Source: an uncultured Prevotellaceae bacterium
GTDB lineage: Bacteria > Bacteroidota > Bacteroidia > Bacteroidales > Bacteroidaceae
Length of the DNA: 50,776 bases
Assembly: GCA_900317305.1 (NCBI GenBank)
Contig: ONGG01000040.1
Location: 3,031 to 53,806, forward strand
Direction: 5' to 3'
Numbering within the stretch: the first letter of the stretch is position 1; the number at the start of each line of letters is the position of its first letter. The notes below the pieces were generated by a model. That model searched no databases. It saw only the letters and a program-made list of their open reading frames with translations, and had not been told where the DNA came from. Below, one piece after another: positions 27,701 to 35,693 of this stretch. Position numbers and translations under genes: made by a program.

Positions 27701-28632
27701 GAAGTGGCGACAACACCGGAAGTGGAGACAATACCGGAAGTGGCGACGACACAGGTGGTGGCGACGACACAGGAAGTGGAGACGACACAGGAAGTGGAGA
27801 TGACACGGGTAGTGGCGACGACACGGGAAGTGGCGACAACACGGGAAGTGGCGACAACACGGGAAGTGGCGACAACACGGGAAGTGGCGATGACACAGGA
27901 AGTGGCGACGACGTCAACCCATCTCCTGCCCCAAGACGCATCGTGCTTGGCGATTCTGACGACTCTGGGGATTCCGGAGAATCAGGCGAATCTGGCGAAG
28001 GCGAAGAGACCCAAACGAAAAAGGATTTCTGGGTAAGGAAATTCTATGCCGAGGAAGGTTTCTATACCTATTTTAATAATGCGGATGAAATATTGCCCAA
28101 CATACCCTACATCATCACGGTGCCCAGCGATTACGATGGTGAGGAACGCAGTCTGATAGGCAAGCCTCTCGTCTTCAGTGCTTCCAATACCTCCGTGAAG
28201 AGTGGAAAGATTGTGGCCGACTCCGAAAACTACAACTTTGTCGGCTCCTACTATGGGACAGACATCGAGAGCAGCTATGTATACAAACTCGACGAAGAAG
28301 AAAAGGGCAACAACTTCGTTTATCTGGGCAGCACTGCTACAATCGAACCGTTCAGGGCATACTTCACCTCAGAGGCTGAACCAGTGGAGCACTTCATCTT
28401 ATATGTTGCCTCATATATCGATGTACCCACTGCTACCGGCATCAACGACCTGCCTAAAGTGGACAATGCTGAAGAAGGCAACCTCGACGGCATGACCTCC
28501 AACCATCTGCTCAAGGTTTACTCCATCACCGGTTCGCTGGTGAAAACCGAGAAGAGTGCCAACATTGCCGACGTGCTTCGCACGCTGCCAAAGGGCATAT
28601 ATATTATCAATGGTAAGAAATACATGAGATAA
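24709..28632 (+). CDS. Secreted C10-family (streptopain-like) cysteine protease with Asp/Thr/Gly/Ser repeats
   Basis: 1307 residues from the ATG at 24709; an upstream in-frame ATG at 24664 lacks the signal-peptide context. Layout: signal peptide (cut near FAN, residue 21); Spi-like propeptide (about 23-130); C10 protease domain with the catalytic cysteine in CNVGCTSVA (C178) and the histidine in SGHVFIVDGYD (H321), then IDWGWNG; several beta-rich domains (about 400-870); 32 six-residue acidic repeats (876-1067); further beta domains; and a C-terminal ending (VYSITGSLVKTEK ... GIYIINGKKYMR) that resembles a type IX secretion sorting signal. The catalytic pair is intact. Streptopain and interpain A are well-known relatives that cut host proteins; a host-related role here is inference. 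Confidence 0.88.
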   Translation: MSNRITSLIFCLLSFTIAFANPIDQQDALAKAKAFVQERGINMSLNGRHTIKAPSSNGEDDNVGYYIFNSANDQGFVIVSGYDCVYPILGYSDKGHIDTDNMPDALKAMLDDYAFKGDSIYQIEKRLMETGEQPSGIKRVFSPARYPVKPFLRRNWSYNAPYNKKLPTINDTTCNVGCTSVAVSTIIGHYSYPASSKAIDGYTTTTRKIVVEPLPVINFDWDNILDNYGLEPGTTQQQNAVAQLVRYVSQSLRADYLPSGTPAFFSYVPSALRFFNYHCNEVQIFNRRSISENEDVFYNEVSYGHPVLVAGWGVPRGNSGHVFIVDGYDPDDYFHIDWGWNGDSNGFFRLTNMSPYHNYMSWSYGLRIMYLTGIYPNTEDFEAPSTEMMPYENLQVNKLTPNSNGTISVTVYNPTTKRNTFWYGLGIYDENHRMVRAVANDTVSIDSKKSLTKAWTIDVTDVEDGDYRIYPISKLYEGGDDIWHFDRCNSANAFVAATVNGGVASLSAGKAIEYEPMSIEKIDDLYEGATRRVTLPVTNNMMQKLNKFYYLFEDNNRLESGGARVPLCSKGEVTFYYYPTKGSHKIYIATDTMMTKTNTIDSLEINVKSAVDYSLKATYSIENRSGSTLYGNSLRVKFTVTNTGEKRYTDFIQAMVSRFTWYDLTKYCADIAPGESQDFYFETNDLAYNKAHKLHILYKSNSNDNKETFNSPACSSVSFTPTHAICMWKSDGKLYAIKATDSKFTMPEDALALDLTGLDVVPPDIVPNSNPNTIYYVTKPYTSLKDYNQVVNGVAENIVLTDGYPCYIMNDFTAQEISYTRTFEKGFTGKRSENNWSTLVLPFKVEKVYNTVDDKYIDWYRGNEQAPDIEDTSGDDTGGGDDTGGGDDTGGGDDTGGGDDTGGGDDTGGGDDTGSGDNTGSGDDTGSGDDTGSGDNTGSGDDTGSGDDTGSGDDTGSGDDTGSGDDTGSGDDTGSGDDTGSGDDTGSGDDTGSGDDTGSGDNTGSGDNTGSGDDTGGGDDTGSGDDTGSGDDTGSGDDTGSGDNTGSGDNTGSGDNTGSGDDTGSGDDVNPSPAPRRIVLGDSDDSGDSGESGESGEGEETQTKKDFWVRKFYAEEGFYTYFNNADEILPNIPYIITVPSDYDGEERSLIGKPLVFSASNTSVKSGKIVADSENYNFVGSYYGTDIESSYVYKLDEEEKGNNFVYLGSTATIEPFRAYFTSEAEPVEHFILYVASYIDVPTATGINDLPKVDNAEEGNLDGMTSNHLLKVYSITGSLVKTEKSANIADVLRTLPKGIYIINGKKYMR
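27334..27909 (+). repeat. 32 tandem 18-bp repeats coding DTG[GS]GD
   Basis: The stretch is exactly 576 bases, 32 x 18, and every unit stays in frame. Units read DTGGGD (the first six and one later) or DTGSGD, with NTGSGD variants at several places. Codons vary between units (GGA/GGC/GGT, GAC/GAT, ACC/ACA/ACG), so units are not identical copies. A higher-order duplication is visible: 27529-27600 and 27601-27672 differ at one base only (27582 against 27654). The unit number is expected to vary between strains. Confidence 0.97.
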
Positions 28633-28651
28633 CCATCTCTACCAAATACCA

Positions 28652-28691
28652 AAAATTGCCGCTCCTGGATTGATCCGGGAGCGGCAATTTT
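28652..28691 (+). terminator. Strong bidirectional terminator
   Basis: An 18-bp stem with one G-T wobble (28652-28669 with 28674-28691) and loop TTGA. It begins with AAAA and ends with TTTT followed by GTTGT, so it can end transcription of the protease on the plus strand and of genes read from the right on the minus strand. Confidence 0.88.
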
Positions 28692-28744
28692 GTTGTATAG
28701 CAGCAAGAAGAATGCAGTTTCTTCATCCCAGCAAAGCGAAAGCC

Positions 28745-29395
28745 CTAACTCTCAAGGCGGAAGACAAACCGCTCGCCGCTGAGCATACATGACGCCAAAC
28801 CATATCTCACCAACCGTGCCACCACCAACACCACGCTGTGATAAGGTTCGCCCGAACGCTTGACAATCTGCTGAAGGGGCAAACCCTGTCCTTGCTCCAT
28901 CACGGCCATCACCTTGCGCTCCGTATCACCGATGCTCACGAGGTGGCCATGCACCGACGATTCCTCCTTCCACATTCTCACATGTACGGGTGAGGCCACA
29001 ATATTCTCGTCGGCCACACGGATATATGCCCGCCAGCGGCCATCGTCGCACAAGGCCCGCACAGGCCGGTTCGACGCCCGGGGCACATTGGCCACGACAA
29101 TGGTCTTGCCCTCAGAAAGGTAGGTGTCGAAATGGATGACCGCTGCCGGACGACAATAATCCTTTGCCGCCGAGGTCATCATGTAAATCTCTTCCTCTGA
29201 ACGGACACCCGAAAGATAGCCATCGTCGCGCACGCCAATAAGCAAACGCCCACCATCGGTATTGGCAAAAGCCGACACCGACTTGGATAGTTTACAGGCA
29301 TCCGTAATCTTGTATTTGAAGTCCTGTTGCTGATGCTCGCCCTCCGCTACCAAGCGCGAGAGAATGGTCTTGCTGCTTAGAAACTGTCGAGCCAC
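28745..29395 (-). CDS. AlbA_2 (Schlafen-like) domain protein with winged-helix tail
   Basis: 216 residues. Residues about 18-130 show the AlbA_2 pattern: EGEHQQQDFKYKI, KSVSAFANTDGGRLLIGVRDDG, RPVRALCDDGRWRAYIRVADEN. The C-terminal part (about 150-216, ERKVMAVMEQGQGLPLQQIVKRSGEPYHSVVLVVARLVRYG) looks like a winged helix. Such proteins bind nucleic acid and are often annotated as putative transcriptional regulators; some relatives in defence systems cleave RNA. I see no direct evidence for either function here. Its start overlaps the end of the esterase gene by 19 bases, so the two are co-transcribed. Confidence 0.82.
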   Translation of the reverse strand: MARQFLSSKTILSRLVAEGEHQQQDFKYKITDACKLSKSVSAFANTDGGRLLIGVRDDGYLSGVRSEEEIYMMTSAAKDYCRPAAVIHFDTYLSEGKTIVVANVPRASNRPVRALCDDGRWRAYIRVADENIVASPVHVRMWKEESSVHGHLVSIGDTERKVMAVMEQGQGLPLQQIVKRSGEPYHSVVLVVARLVRYGLASCMLSGERFVFRLES

Positions 29396-30192
29396 GATTT
29401 CAGTTCCATAATCATCTCAATATGATACTTGAACCCCAAACGGCTGCCCCATCCGTGTCCGCCATCGGGATAGACATGAAGAGAGGCAGGAATATCGTGT
29501 TTGTACAACTCCATATAATAATTCACACCATTGGAAGGCTGAACCACGGTGTCGTCGTCGCTCAGGGCAATCCATGCACGTGGGGTGTTGCGGTTCACCT
29601 GCTGGTCGCTGCTGTAGTTCTTCTCCTGGCGCTTGTGGTTGCCCTTGCCAAGAAAATTGTCGTGTGAACCTTGATGGGTATAGCCCAATACCATCGAAAT
29701 GACGGGATAGAAAAGAATCTGGAAATTAGGCTTGGCCGAACTTTGAGCCTGTGTGGCCACCACCGATGCCAGATGGCCACCAGCAGAAGAACCCATGATT
29801 CCCACCTCGTTCGACCTGAGGTGCCATGTCATGGCATTTCGCCGCACCATACGGATGGCCTCCTCGGCATCCTCGATAGGTATCTCGGGCTTGCCATTGG
29901 GCATGCGGTATTTCAGCACAAAGGCGGTAATACCCATATTCTGGAAAAACTTGGCCCATTCATGACCCTCGTGGTCGATAGCCAGATTGGTGTAGCCACC
30001 ACCCGGACAAATCACGATCGAACGCCCTGTCACCTTCTTTTCGGCAGGCAGATAAATCCATACCTTGGCCGTATCGTTAGGGTTGCCACGATGCGGAGCA
30101 CCCTTGGGCCATAGGTTCATCACTTTCACACTTTGGGCCGAAACGACAGCCACCATTGCCATAAAGAGCAGAAACAGAACGATCTTTTTCAT
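29377..30192 (-). CDS. Secreted alpha/beta-hydrolase, acetyl-esterase-like
   Basis: 271 residues with an N-terminal signal peptide (cut near VVSAQ, residue 20). The oxyanion-hole strand reads VICPGGGYTNLA, the nucleophile serine is in GIMGSSAGGHLAS (about 115-127), the aspartate lies near LSDDDTVV, and the histidine in YPDGGHGWG. This is the BD-FAE/Axe-like esterase set that removes acetyl or feruloyl groups from plant polysaccharides. Its neighbours on the other side (sialate O-acetylesterase, GH106-like/GH28 enzyme) support a role in breaking down acetylated plant glycan. It is probably periplasmic. Substrate is inferred. Confidence 0.87.
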   Translation of the reverse strand: MKKIVLFLLFMAMVAVVSAQSVKVMNLWPKGAPHRGNPNDTAKVWIYLPAEKKVTGRSIVICPGGGYTNLAIDHEGHEWAKFFQNMGITAFVLKYRMPNGKPEIPIEDAEEAIRMVRRNAMTWHLRSNEVGIMGSSAGGHLASVVATQAQSSAKPNFQILFYPVISMVLGYTHQGSHDNFLGKGNHKRQEKNYSSDQQVNRNTPRAWIALSDDDTVVQPSNGVNYYMELYKHDIPASLHVYPDGGHGWGSRLGFKYHIEMIMELKSWLDSF

Positions 30193-30311
30193 TTTTCCTT
30201 CAATTGGTTAAGAAAGACCCCTATAGAGTGTAAATCAAAAAGTTGAACAGTCTTCAAGGGGACTGATAACACATTATCAAAAATTTGCTTGCAAAGATAA
30301 TGTTTTTTTTG

Positions 30312-30320
30312 TAATATTGC
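30312..30320 (+). promoter_or_regulatory. -7-like box upstream of the sialate O-acetylesterase gene
   Basis: TAATATTGC differs from TAnnTTTGC at one base and lies 42 bases before the start codon. It is a plausible but imperfect match. Confidence 0.4.
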
Positions 30321-30361
30321 ATCGTCTTTCACCAATAAAGCCACATCAAACTACTATCGAT

Positions 30362-31810
30362 ATGCAAAAACATTCTTTTTTGCTCTCTGTCATGATGGTC
30401 ATGGCGCTGAGTATTCAAGCCAAAGTCAAACTACCACACCTTATAGGCGACAACATGGTTATCCAGCAAAACACCCAGGTAAGGCTATGGGGATGGGACA
30501 ACCCCGGAAAGAAAGTCGACGTCACCGTGTCGTGGAACAACAAAACCTACAGCACCAAGACCGGGAAAGACGGGCGCTGGATGGTGAAGGTAGACAGTCC
30601 TGCCGCCAGTTATACCCCCCTCTCCATCACTTTCAACGACGGCGAGACTACCACCATCAACCAAGTGCTCGCTGGCGAGGTATGGGTCTGCGCCGGACAG
30701 AGCAACATGGAGATGCCTGTCAAGGGTTTCGGCAACTGCCCGGTGGAAGGCTATGTGGACGAGGTGGTGAACGCCCGCCAATACAAAGGCATCCACTATG
30801 TGAAGATTCCAAGCGTGATGAGCATGACCCCTCTCGACGACGCCAACTGTGAGTGGCGGGAGATTGGTCCCCAGACCGTGGGCGACGCATCGGCCACCGG
30901 CTATTTCTTCGCACAAGTGATGAACAGGGCACTCGACATCCCCATCGGACTGGTGATGGCCAACAAAGGCGGCACCCGCGTGGAGAGTTGGCTTACCCGT
31001 GAGAACCTGCAGAAATACACCCAGGAACCCCTCGACACCATGGCCATCGTCAACGGACACTCATGGGACTATCACCGGCAGTTGGTATGGGGAAACGGCA
31101 CGTTCAACCCGATTCTCAACTACACCGTGAAAGGCATTATCTTCTATCAAGGTTGCTCCAACGTGGGTGACCCTGCCGACCAATACTCCCAACGCCTCAA
31201 ACTGCTCGTCGAACAATGGAGAAACCAGTTCGGGCTGGGCGAGATACCATTCTATTTTGTGGAGATAGCACCCTATTTCTACGACAATATCAACGGAGAC
31301 AATGGTGCCCGCCTGCGCGAGCAGCAGTTCAAGGCATCGACCATCATTCCCAACAGCGGTATGGTATGCACCAACGACCTGGCCTATCCCTATGAGACCA
31401 CACAGATACACCCGGCACAGAAGAAACCCGTTGGACAACGACTGGCCTACCTAGCCCTCAACCAGACCTACGGCATGGGAGATGTGTGGTGCAAGAGTCC
31501 TTCGCTCAAGGAGATGAAGATTGTGGGCGACACCATCCATATACTCCTCAACGACGACTATGGCAGCATCAGCAGGTTTGAGGATATCCAAGGATTTGAG
31601 GTGGCCGGAGCCGACAGGGTGTTCCATCCCGCCAAAGCAGAGCATTTCTGGCAGCCCGGCGGCGGAAAGTGGGACGAGACCATCCGCATCACCTGTCCGG
31701 AGGTAAGCCAGCCTGTGGCTCTTCGCTACTGTTTCAAGAATTTCCAAATCGGCAACCTGAAAAACGGTGCCGGACTTCCCCTCATCCCCTTCCGCACCGA
31801 CAATTGGTAA
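30362..31810 (+). CDS. Secreted sialate O-acetylesterase (SASA/DUF303 family)
   Basis: 482 residues from the ATG at 30362; signal peptide cut near IQAK. The N-terminal beta domain has the family opening VKLPHLIGDNMVIQQ and VRLWGW. The esterase part is SGNH-like: nucleophile serine in CAGQSNMEMPV, the glycine in ANKGGTRVESW, FYQGCSNV, and the catalytic histidine in IHPAQKKPVGQRLA. These enzymes remove O-acetyl groups from sialic acids or from plant and other glycans; in Bacteroidales many act on pectin or hemicellulose. With a GH28 enzyme nearby, pectin is a fair inference. The Nudix gene starts 5 bases after the stop, so co-transcription is likely. Confidence 0.9.
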   Translation: MQKHSFLLSVMMVMALSIQAKVKLPHLIGDNMVIQQNTQVRLWGWDNPGKKVDVTVSWNNKTYSTKTGKDGRWMVKVDSPAASYTPLSITFNDGETTTINQVLAGEVWVCAGQSNMEMPVKGFGNCPVEGYVDEVVNARQYKGIHYVKIPSVMSMTPLDDANCEWREIGPQTVGDASATGYFFAQVMNRALDIPIGLVMANKGGTRVESWLTRENLQKYTQEPLDTMAIVNGHSWDYHRQLVWGNGTFNPILNYTVKGIIFYQGCSNVGDPADQYSQRLKLLVEQWRNQFGLGEIPFYFVEIAPYFYDNINGDNGARLREQQFKASTIIPNSGMVCTNDLAYPYETTQIHPAQKKPVGQRLAYLALNQTYGMGDVWCKSPSLKEMKIVGDTIHILLNDDYGSISRFEDIQGFEVAGADRVFHPAKAEHFWQPGGGKWDETIRITCPEVSQPVALRYCFKNFQIGNLKNGAGLPLIPFRTDNW

Positions 31811-31815
31811 GCCAT

Positions 31816-32352
31816 ATGAGACATCCTCTTGATATTTTCACACACTGTCCGAAATGTGGGCACGACGGTTTCTCGGTCAACGACGAGAAAAGCCGTCGCT
31901 GTCCGCAGTGCGGCTTCGTCTACTACCTCAATCCCAGCGGCGCCACCGTGGCATTCATCTTCAACTCCCGTGGAGAACTACTGGTGGAGCGACGAAAAAA
32001 CACACCTGCACAAGGCACGCTCGACCTGCCGGGCGGTTTTGCCGACATTGGCGAGACGGCCGAGGAAGGCGTGGTCCGCGAGGTGTTAGAGGAGACGGGA
32101 CTGCATGTCACCAGCGCCCGTTATCTCTTCAGTCTGCCCAACCAATACCTCTATTCGGGCATGCACATCCCCACCCTCGACCTCTTTTTCTGCTGCAAGG
32201 TGGCCAACGACAACCATCTGCGTGCCGGCGACGATGCCGCCGACTGTTTCTGGCTGCCTCTTACAATGATAGACCCCCAACTCTTCGGACTGCATTCCAT
32301 CTCGCAAGGTGTCAAACGCTTCATTGAGATGCAACCGATACCAATGCCATAA
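31816..32352 (+). CDS. Nudix hydrolase with N-terminal zinc ribbon
   Basis: 178 residues from the ATG at 31816, five bases after the esterase stop. Two CxxC pairs (CPKCG at about 11-15 and CPQCG at about 30-34) form a zinc ribbon like that of NADH pyrophosphatase NudC. The Nudix box is complete: GGFADIGETAEEGVVREVLEETGL (positions about 74-97), with G, E, REx2EE in register. Such enzymes hydrolyse nucleoside-diphosphate-linked compounds. The NudC SQPWPFPxS signature downstream of the box is not seen, so an exact substrate should not be given. Confidence 0.9.
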   Translation: MRHPLDIFTHCPKCGHDGFSVNDEKSRRCPQCGFVYYLNPSGATVAFIFNSRGELLVERRKNTPAQGTLDLPGGFADIGETAEEGVVREVLEETGLHVTSARYLFSLPNQYLYSGMHIPTLDLFFCCKVANDNHLRAGDDAADCFWLPLTMIDPQLFGLHSISQGVKRFIEMQPIPMP

Positions 32353-32452
32353 GCCACCACTTGCCTTTACGATATCTGTATAGACCCGATTCCCAACAGG
32401 GCACCACTGCGATTACAAAACTACTAAAACAAATCATCAACTGGCTACAAAC

Positions 32453-35400
32453 ATGAAAACCATCCTTGCCTTTCTTTTGGGCTTATTTGCCACCACTGCT
32501 GTCGCCCAGAACGAAACAGAATTCAAAAAACCACCCGCTGAAATGTGCAACCATGTGATACTGGGATGGGATGGTGAAATCACTCCGGAAGTCATCGAGC
32601 GCGACCTCGACCAGATACAGGCCAAAGGATTCCGCAACGTCATCATCGAACCGGGCTACAACATGGGCTCACCCTACCTGAGCGAGCAATGGTTTGCCAA
32701 CGTCCGACTCATGGCCGACGCCGTGGAGCGGCGTGGCATGCGCATGTGGATCATCGACGAGGGGAAATATCCCAGTGGCATGGCAGGAGGAAAGTTCTCG
32801 AAAGAGCGGCCCGACCTCTGCATGCAGGCACTCATCGCCGAGGGTGACTCGGCCGTGGCTGTAAGGCGCTCATCGCAGACACGTTGCGTGAATAATCCCA
32901 CAGGTGGGAAAGACGAGAACAACTCGCTCTGCGACTATCTCGACACTGTGGCTGTAAACCAGTTCATTGACTGGACACATGAGCAATACCGGCGCACGCT
33001 GGGGCACCACCTGGGCACCACTGTCCTGGGGTTCAGGGGCGACGAACCGGCTTTCCAAAGGGTGCCCTGGACCAACGATATCGCACAGACTTTTGAACAG
33101 GAGAAAGGCTACAGCCTCATGCCCTATCTCAAGGCATTGCTGAAAAGCGACCGCACTTCGGTGCACAGCAACCTGCTCTCCGACGAGGAGCGCCGGGCCA
33201 AGGCCGACTTCTGGGACGTGTGGAGCCGTCTCTTCGCCGACCGATACTTCAAGACCCAGGCCGACTGGTGCGAAGCCCATGGCGTAAGCCACATCACCCA
33301 TCTCGACAAAGACGACGAACTGCCCTGGTGCGTGAAGATGGAGGGTGACCCCTTCCGCTGCCTCAGCCGGGTGCAAGTGCCGGGCATCGATGTCATCTGG
33401 ACCCAGATATGGTATGGCAGCCAGACCGAATTTCCCCGTCTGGCCTCCTCCACTGCCCATGTATACGGCCGGCAGAGAGCCTTCAGCGAGAGTTTCGCCG
33501 CCTACCGCCGGCAACTCGACATCCCCTCGGTGAAATACATCGTCGACTACCAGATGGCACGGGGCATCAACTTCTTCGAGTTCATGTTCTGGATGAGTAA
33601 GAAAGGGCCTAGCAGTTATATGGCAGAGCCTGGAATGGAAGGCCTCAACGCTTATGTCAACCGCGCTGCCTACATGATGTCGCAAGGCCGCCCGTCGGCA
33701 CAGACAGCCATTTATGTGCCTATGCCCACACTATGGTTGGGCAACAACCGCGCCGATGCATTCATGAAGGCCGCCGCACACCTGCTCACCAGCCATCAAT
33801 ACGACTTCGACTTCATCACCGACGATGGACTCGTCGAGGCCACCGAGGCAGTGAACGGCACACTGCGCAACAAGAGCGGACAGGCCTACTCGTCGCTCAT
33901 CATCCCCTCGAGCGAGATGGTGAGCGCGGCAGCATGGCAGCGCATCACAGACTTTGCGGCACGGGGAGGGAAAGTGGTGTTCATCGGCGACAAGCCCACC
34001 GCCATCTATGCAAAATCCATGATGCAACCCCAACCCATCACCCCCATCAATGGCGCACTGCACCTTACCGACAGCCTTTGGCATCCCGAAATCACAGCAT
34101 TCCTGCCACGGCAGGAACTCACCGTGGTGAGCGGCCATGCCGACAGCATCGCCTACTGCGCCCGAAAGACTGACCGGGGCATGATTTTCTTTATCCTCAA
34201 CCAACAGGCTGCAGGACAGACACTGACCCTCGACCTCGACTGCATGGGAGAAGCACAACGATGGGACGCCATGACCGGCACCATACGCCCCTTAAGCAGC
34301 AGCGTGGTCGACAACAAGACACGCCTGTCGCTGCCGCTCGAAGCCTGGGGCTCGGCCATCGTGGTGGTGACCAAACGCACTGCCGAATACAACGTCAGGA
34401 AATACAAGTCGATACAGGCAGCCATCGACCAGGCACATGCCGACGGCGGCGGCACAGTAGTGATCCCCCCGGGGAAACACCGCACGGGCGCCCTCTTCTT
34501 CACCCGGGGAGTAGACCTCAGGCTTGAGAAAGGCTCACGACTCATCAGTATCACCGACACCACGCTCTACCCCATTGTCGACACCCGATGGGAGGGCACC
34601 ATGCTGAAAGGCCGTGCCGCCTTGCTCAATTTCTGCCATAACGATGGTTGCCGCATCAGCGGCGAGGGCCTCATCGATGCCCAAGGCTTGAAGTGGAAGA
34701 AAAAGAAAATCGGCTTTACCGATAGGCCCAGGACAATCTGCCTCGACCATTGTGATGGCGGACAAATCAGTGGCGTGAGCATCCTCAACCAAGCCTTCTG
34801 GTGCCTCCACATCCTTTTCACCAACCACTTCACCGTCGATGGCATCAGCATCTGCGCCGAGGACTACATCCCAAGCAGCGACGGCATCGACATCGACTCC
34901 TCCACCGACATCACCGTTCGCAACACCCATATCAAGGCACACGACGACTGCATCTCCATCAAAAGTGGGAAAGACATGGATGGCCGTCGGGTGAACAAGG
35001 CATCTGAGCATACCGTGGTGGAAGACTGTTTCTTCGACTACGGACATGGCGGAGTGGCCATTGGGAGCGAGGTAAGCGGCGACGTGCGTCATGTGGTGGT
35101 AAGAAGATGCCAGATGGATGGCGAAAACTGGAACCCCATACGCTTCAAGAGCCAGCCTTCAAGGGGCGGCGTGGTAGAGGATATATGCTTCGAGGACATC
35201 CACATCGGCAATGCACGCAACGTGTTCGAAATCAACATGACCTGGCGCATGAAAGGGGCCACCCAACCACCCTATCACCCTCTCACCACACTCCACAACA
35301 TCACCTTCCGCAATATTTTTGCCAATGCCCAGCATGCAGGCCACATCAAAGGTTTTGACGAACAGCCTTTCGGCCGCGACGTGTTCACCTTCGACAACTG

Positions 35401-35473
35401 CCATCTCAAAGTAGGCACACCCCTGCATGTGGAAGATGCCGACATCGACCAGAGTGGCATCGTATATGAGTAG
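32453..35473 (+). CDS. Two-domain secreted glycosidase: GH106-like N-part fused to GH28
   Basis: 1006 residues with a signal peptide (cut near AVAQ). Residues about 22-640 resemble the catalytic part of GH106-type alpha-L-rhamnosidases: VILGWDGEITPEVI, MWIIDEGKYPSGMAGG, GFRGDEPAF, and a beta-rich end. From about 646 on there is a parallel beta-helix of family GH28: KYKSIQAAIDQAHADGGGTVVIPPG, then the catalytic set SSDGIDID (about 806-813), HDDCISIKSG (about 828-837) and GHGGVAIGSE (about 863-872). GH28 cuts galacturonan or rhamnogalacturonan; GH106 removes rhamnose. The pair in one chain would attack rhamnogalacturonan from two sides. GH28 is clear; the GH106 link is by motif resemblance only. 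No SusC/SusD or regulator is adjacent. Confidence 0.85.
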   Translation: MKTILAFLLGLFATTAVAQNETEFKKPPAEMCNHVILGWDGEITPEVIERDLDQIQAKGFRNVIIEPGYNMGSPYLSEQWFANVRLMADAVERRGMRMWIIDEGKYPSGMAGGKFSKERPDLCMQALIAEGDSAVAVRRSSQTRCVNNPTGGKDENNSLCDYLDTVAVNQFIDWTHEQYRRTLGHHLGTTVLGFRGDEPAFQRVPWTNDIAQTFEQEKGYSLMPYLKALLKSDRTSVHSNLLSDEERRAKADFWDVWSRLFADRYFKTQADWCEAHGVSHITHLDKDDELPWCVKMEGDPFRCLSRVQVPGIDVIWTQIWYGSQTEFPRLASSTAHVYGRQRAFSESFAAYRRQLDIPSVKYIVDYQMARGINFFEFMFWMSKKGPSSYMAEPGMEGLNAYVNRAAYMMSQGRPSAQTAIYVPMPTLWLGNNRADAFMKAAAHLLTSHQYDFDFITDDGLVEATEAVNGTLRNKSGQAYSSLIIPSSEMVSAAAWQRITDFAARGGKVVFIGDKPTAIYAKSMMQPQPITPINGALHLTDSLWHPEITAFLPRQELTVVSGHADSIAYCARKTDRGMIFFILNQQAAGQTLTLDLDCMGEAQRWDAMTGTIRPLSSSVVDNKTRLSLPLEAWGSAIVVVTKRTAEYNVRKYKSIQAAIDQAHADGGGTVVIPPGKHRTGALFFTRGVDLRLEKGSRLISITDTTLYPIVDTRWEGTMLKGRAALLNFCHNDGCRISGEGLIDAQGLKWKKKKIGFTDRPRTICLDHCDGGQISGVSILNQAFWCLHILFTNHFTVDGISICAEDYIPSSDGIDIDSSTDITVRNTHIKAHDDCISIKSGKDMDGRRVNKASEHTVVEDCFFDYGHGGVAIGSEVSGDVRHVVVRRCQMDGENWNPIRFKSQPSRGGVVEDICFEDIHIGNARNVFEINMTWRMKGATQPPYHPLTTLHNITFRNIFANAQHAGHIKGFDEQPFGRDVFTFDNCHLKVGTPLHVEDADIDQSGIVYE

Positions 35474-35615
35474 AAACACCGGAGAGGCGGGATTTTGTAA
35501 AGCCCACGTTACAAATCAATTATACTGCGATTTGTATTTAAAAAACTTTAACCTAAAAAGAATTGCACGCATCATTTTTTGTGTGCAATCACTTGGGCAA
35601 TCCGTGCTTTTTTGC

Positions 35616-35624
35616 TAACTTTGC
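35616..35624 (+). promoter_or_regulatory. -7 promoter box of pckA
   Basis: TAACTTTGC matches TAnnTTTGC, with CTTG at 35592-35595 about 20 bases upstream. The leader to the ATG at 35694 is about 65 bases. Confidence 0.7.
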
Positions 35625-35693
35625 CGTCGGTTTGAAAAAGGATAATACTTTTTATAGTACGCTATTACTTACATTTTAAATAATAATAATTCA

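Noticed and set aside
27334-27909. CRISPR array
   Set aside because: The units are contiguous with no unique spacers and are coding.
27252-28036. Open frames of 229 and 234 codons in other frames of the protease repeat (Ser-Pro-Leu-Pro-Val-type and Glu-Thr-Val-type repeats)
   Set aside because: An 18-bp repeat without stop codons keeps all frames open; only the DTGSGD frame continues into protease domains at both ends.
30362-35473. Polysaccharide utilisation locus
   Set aside because: There are several carbohydrate enzymes but no SusC/SusD pair or dedicated regulator in the window.
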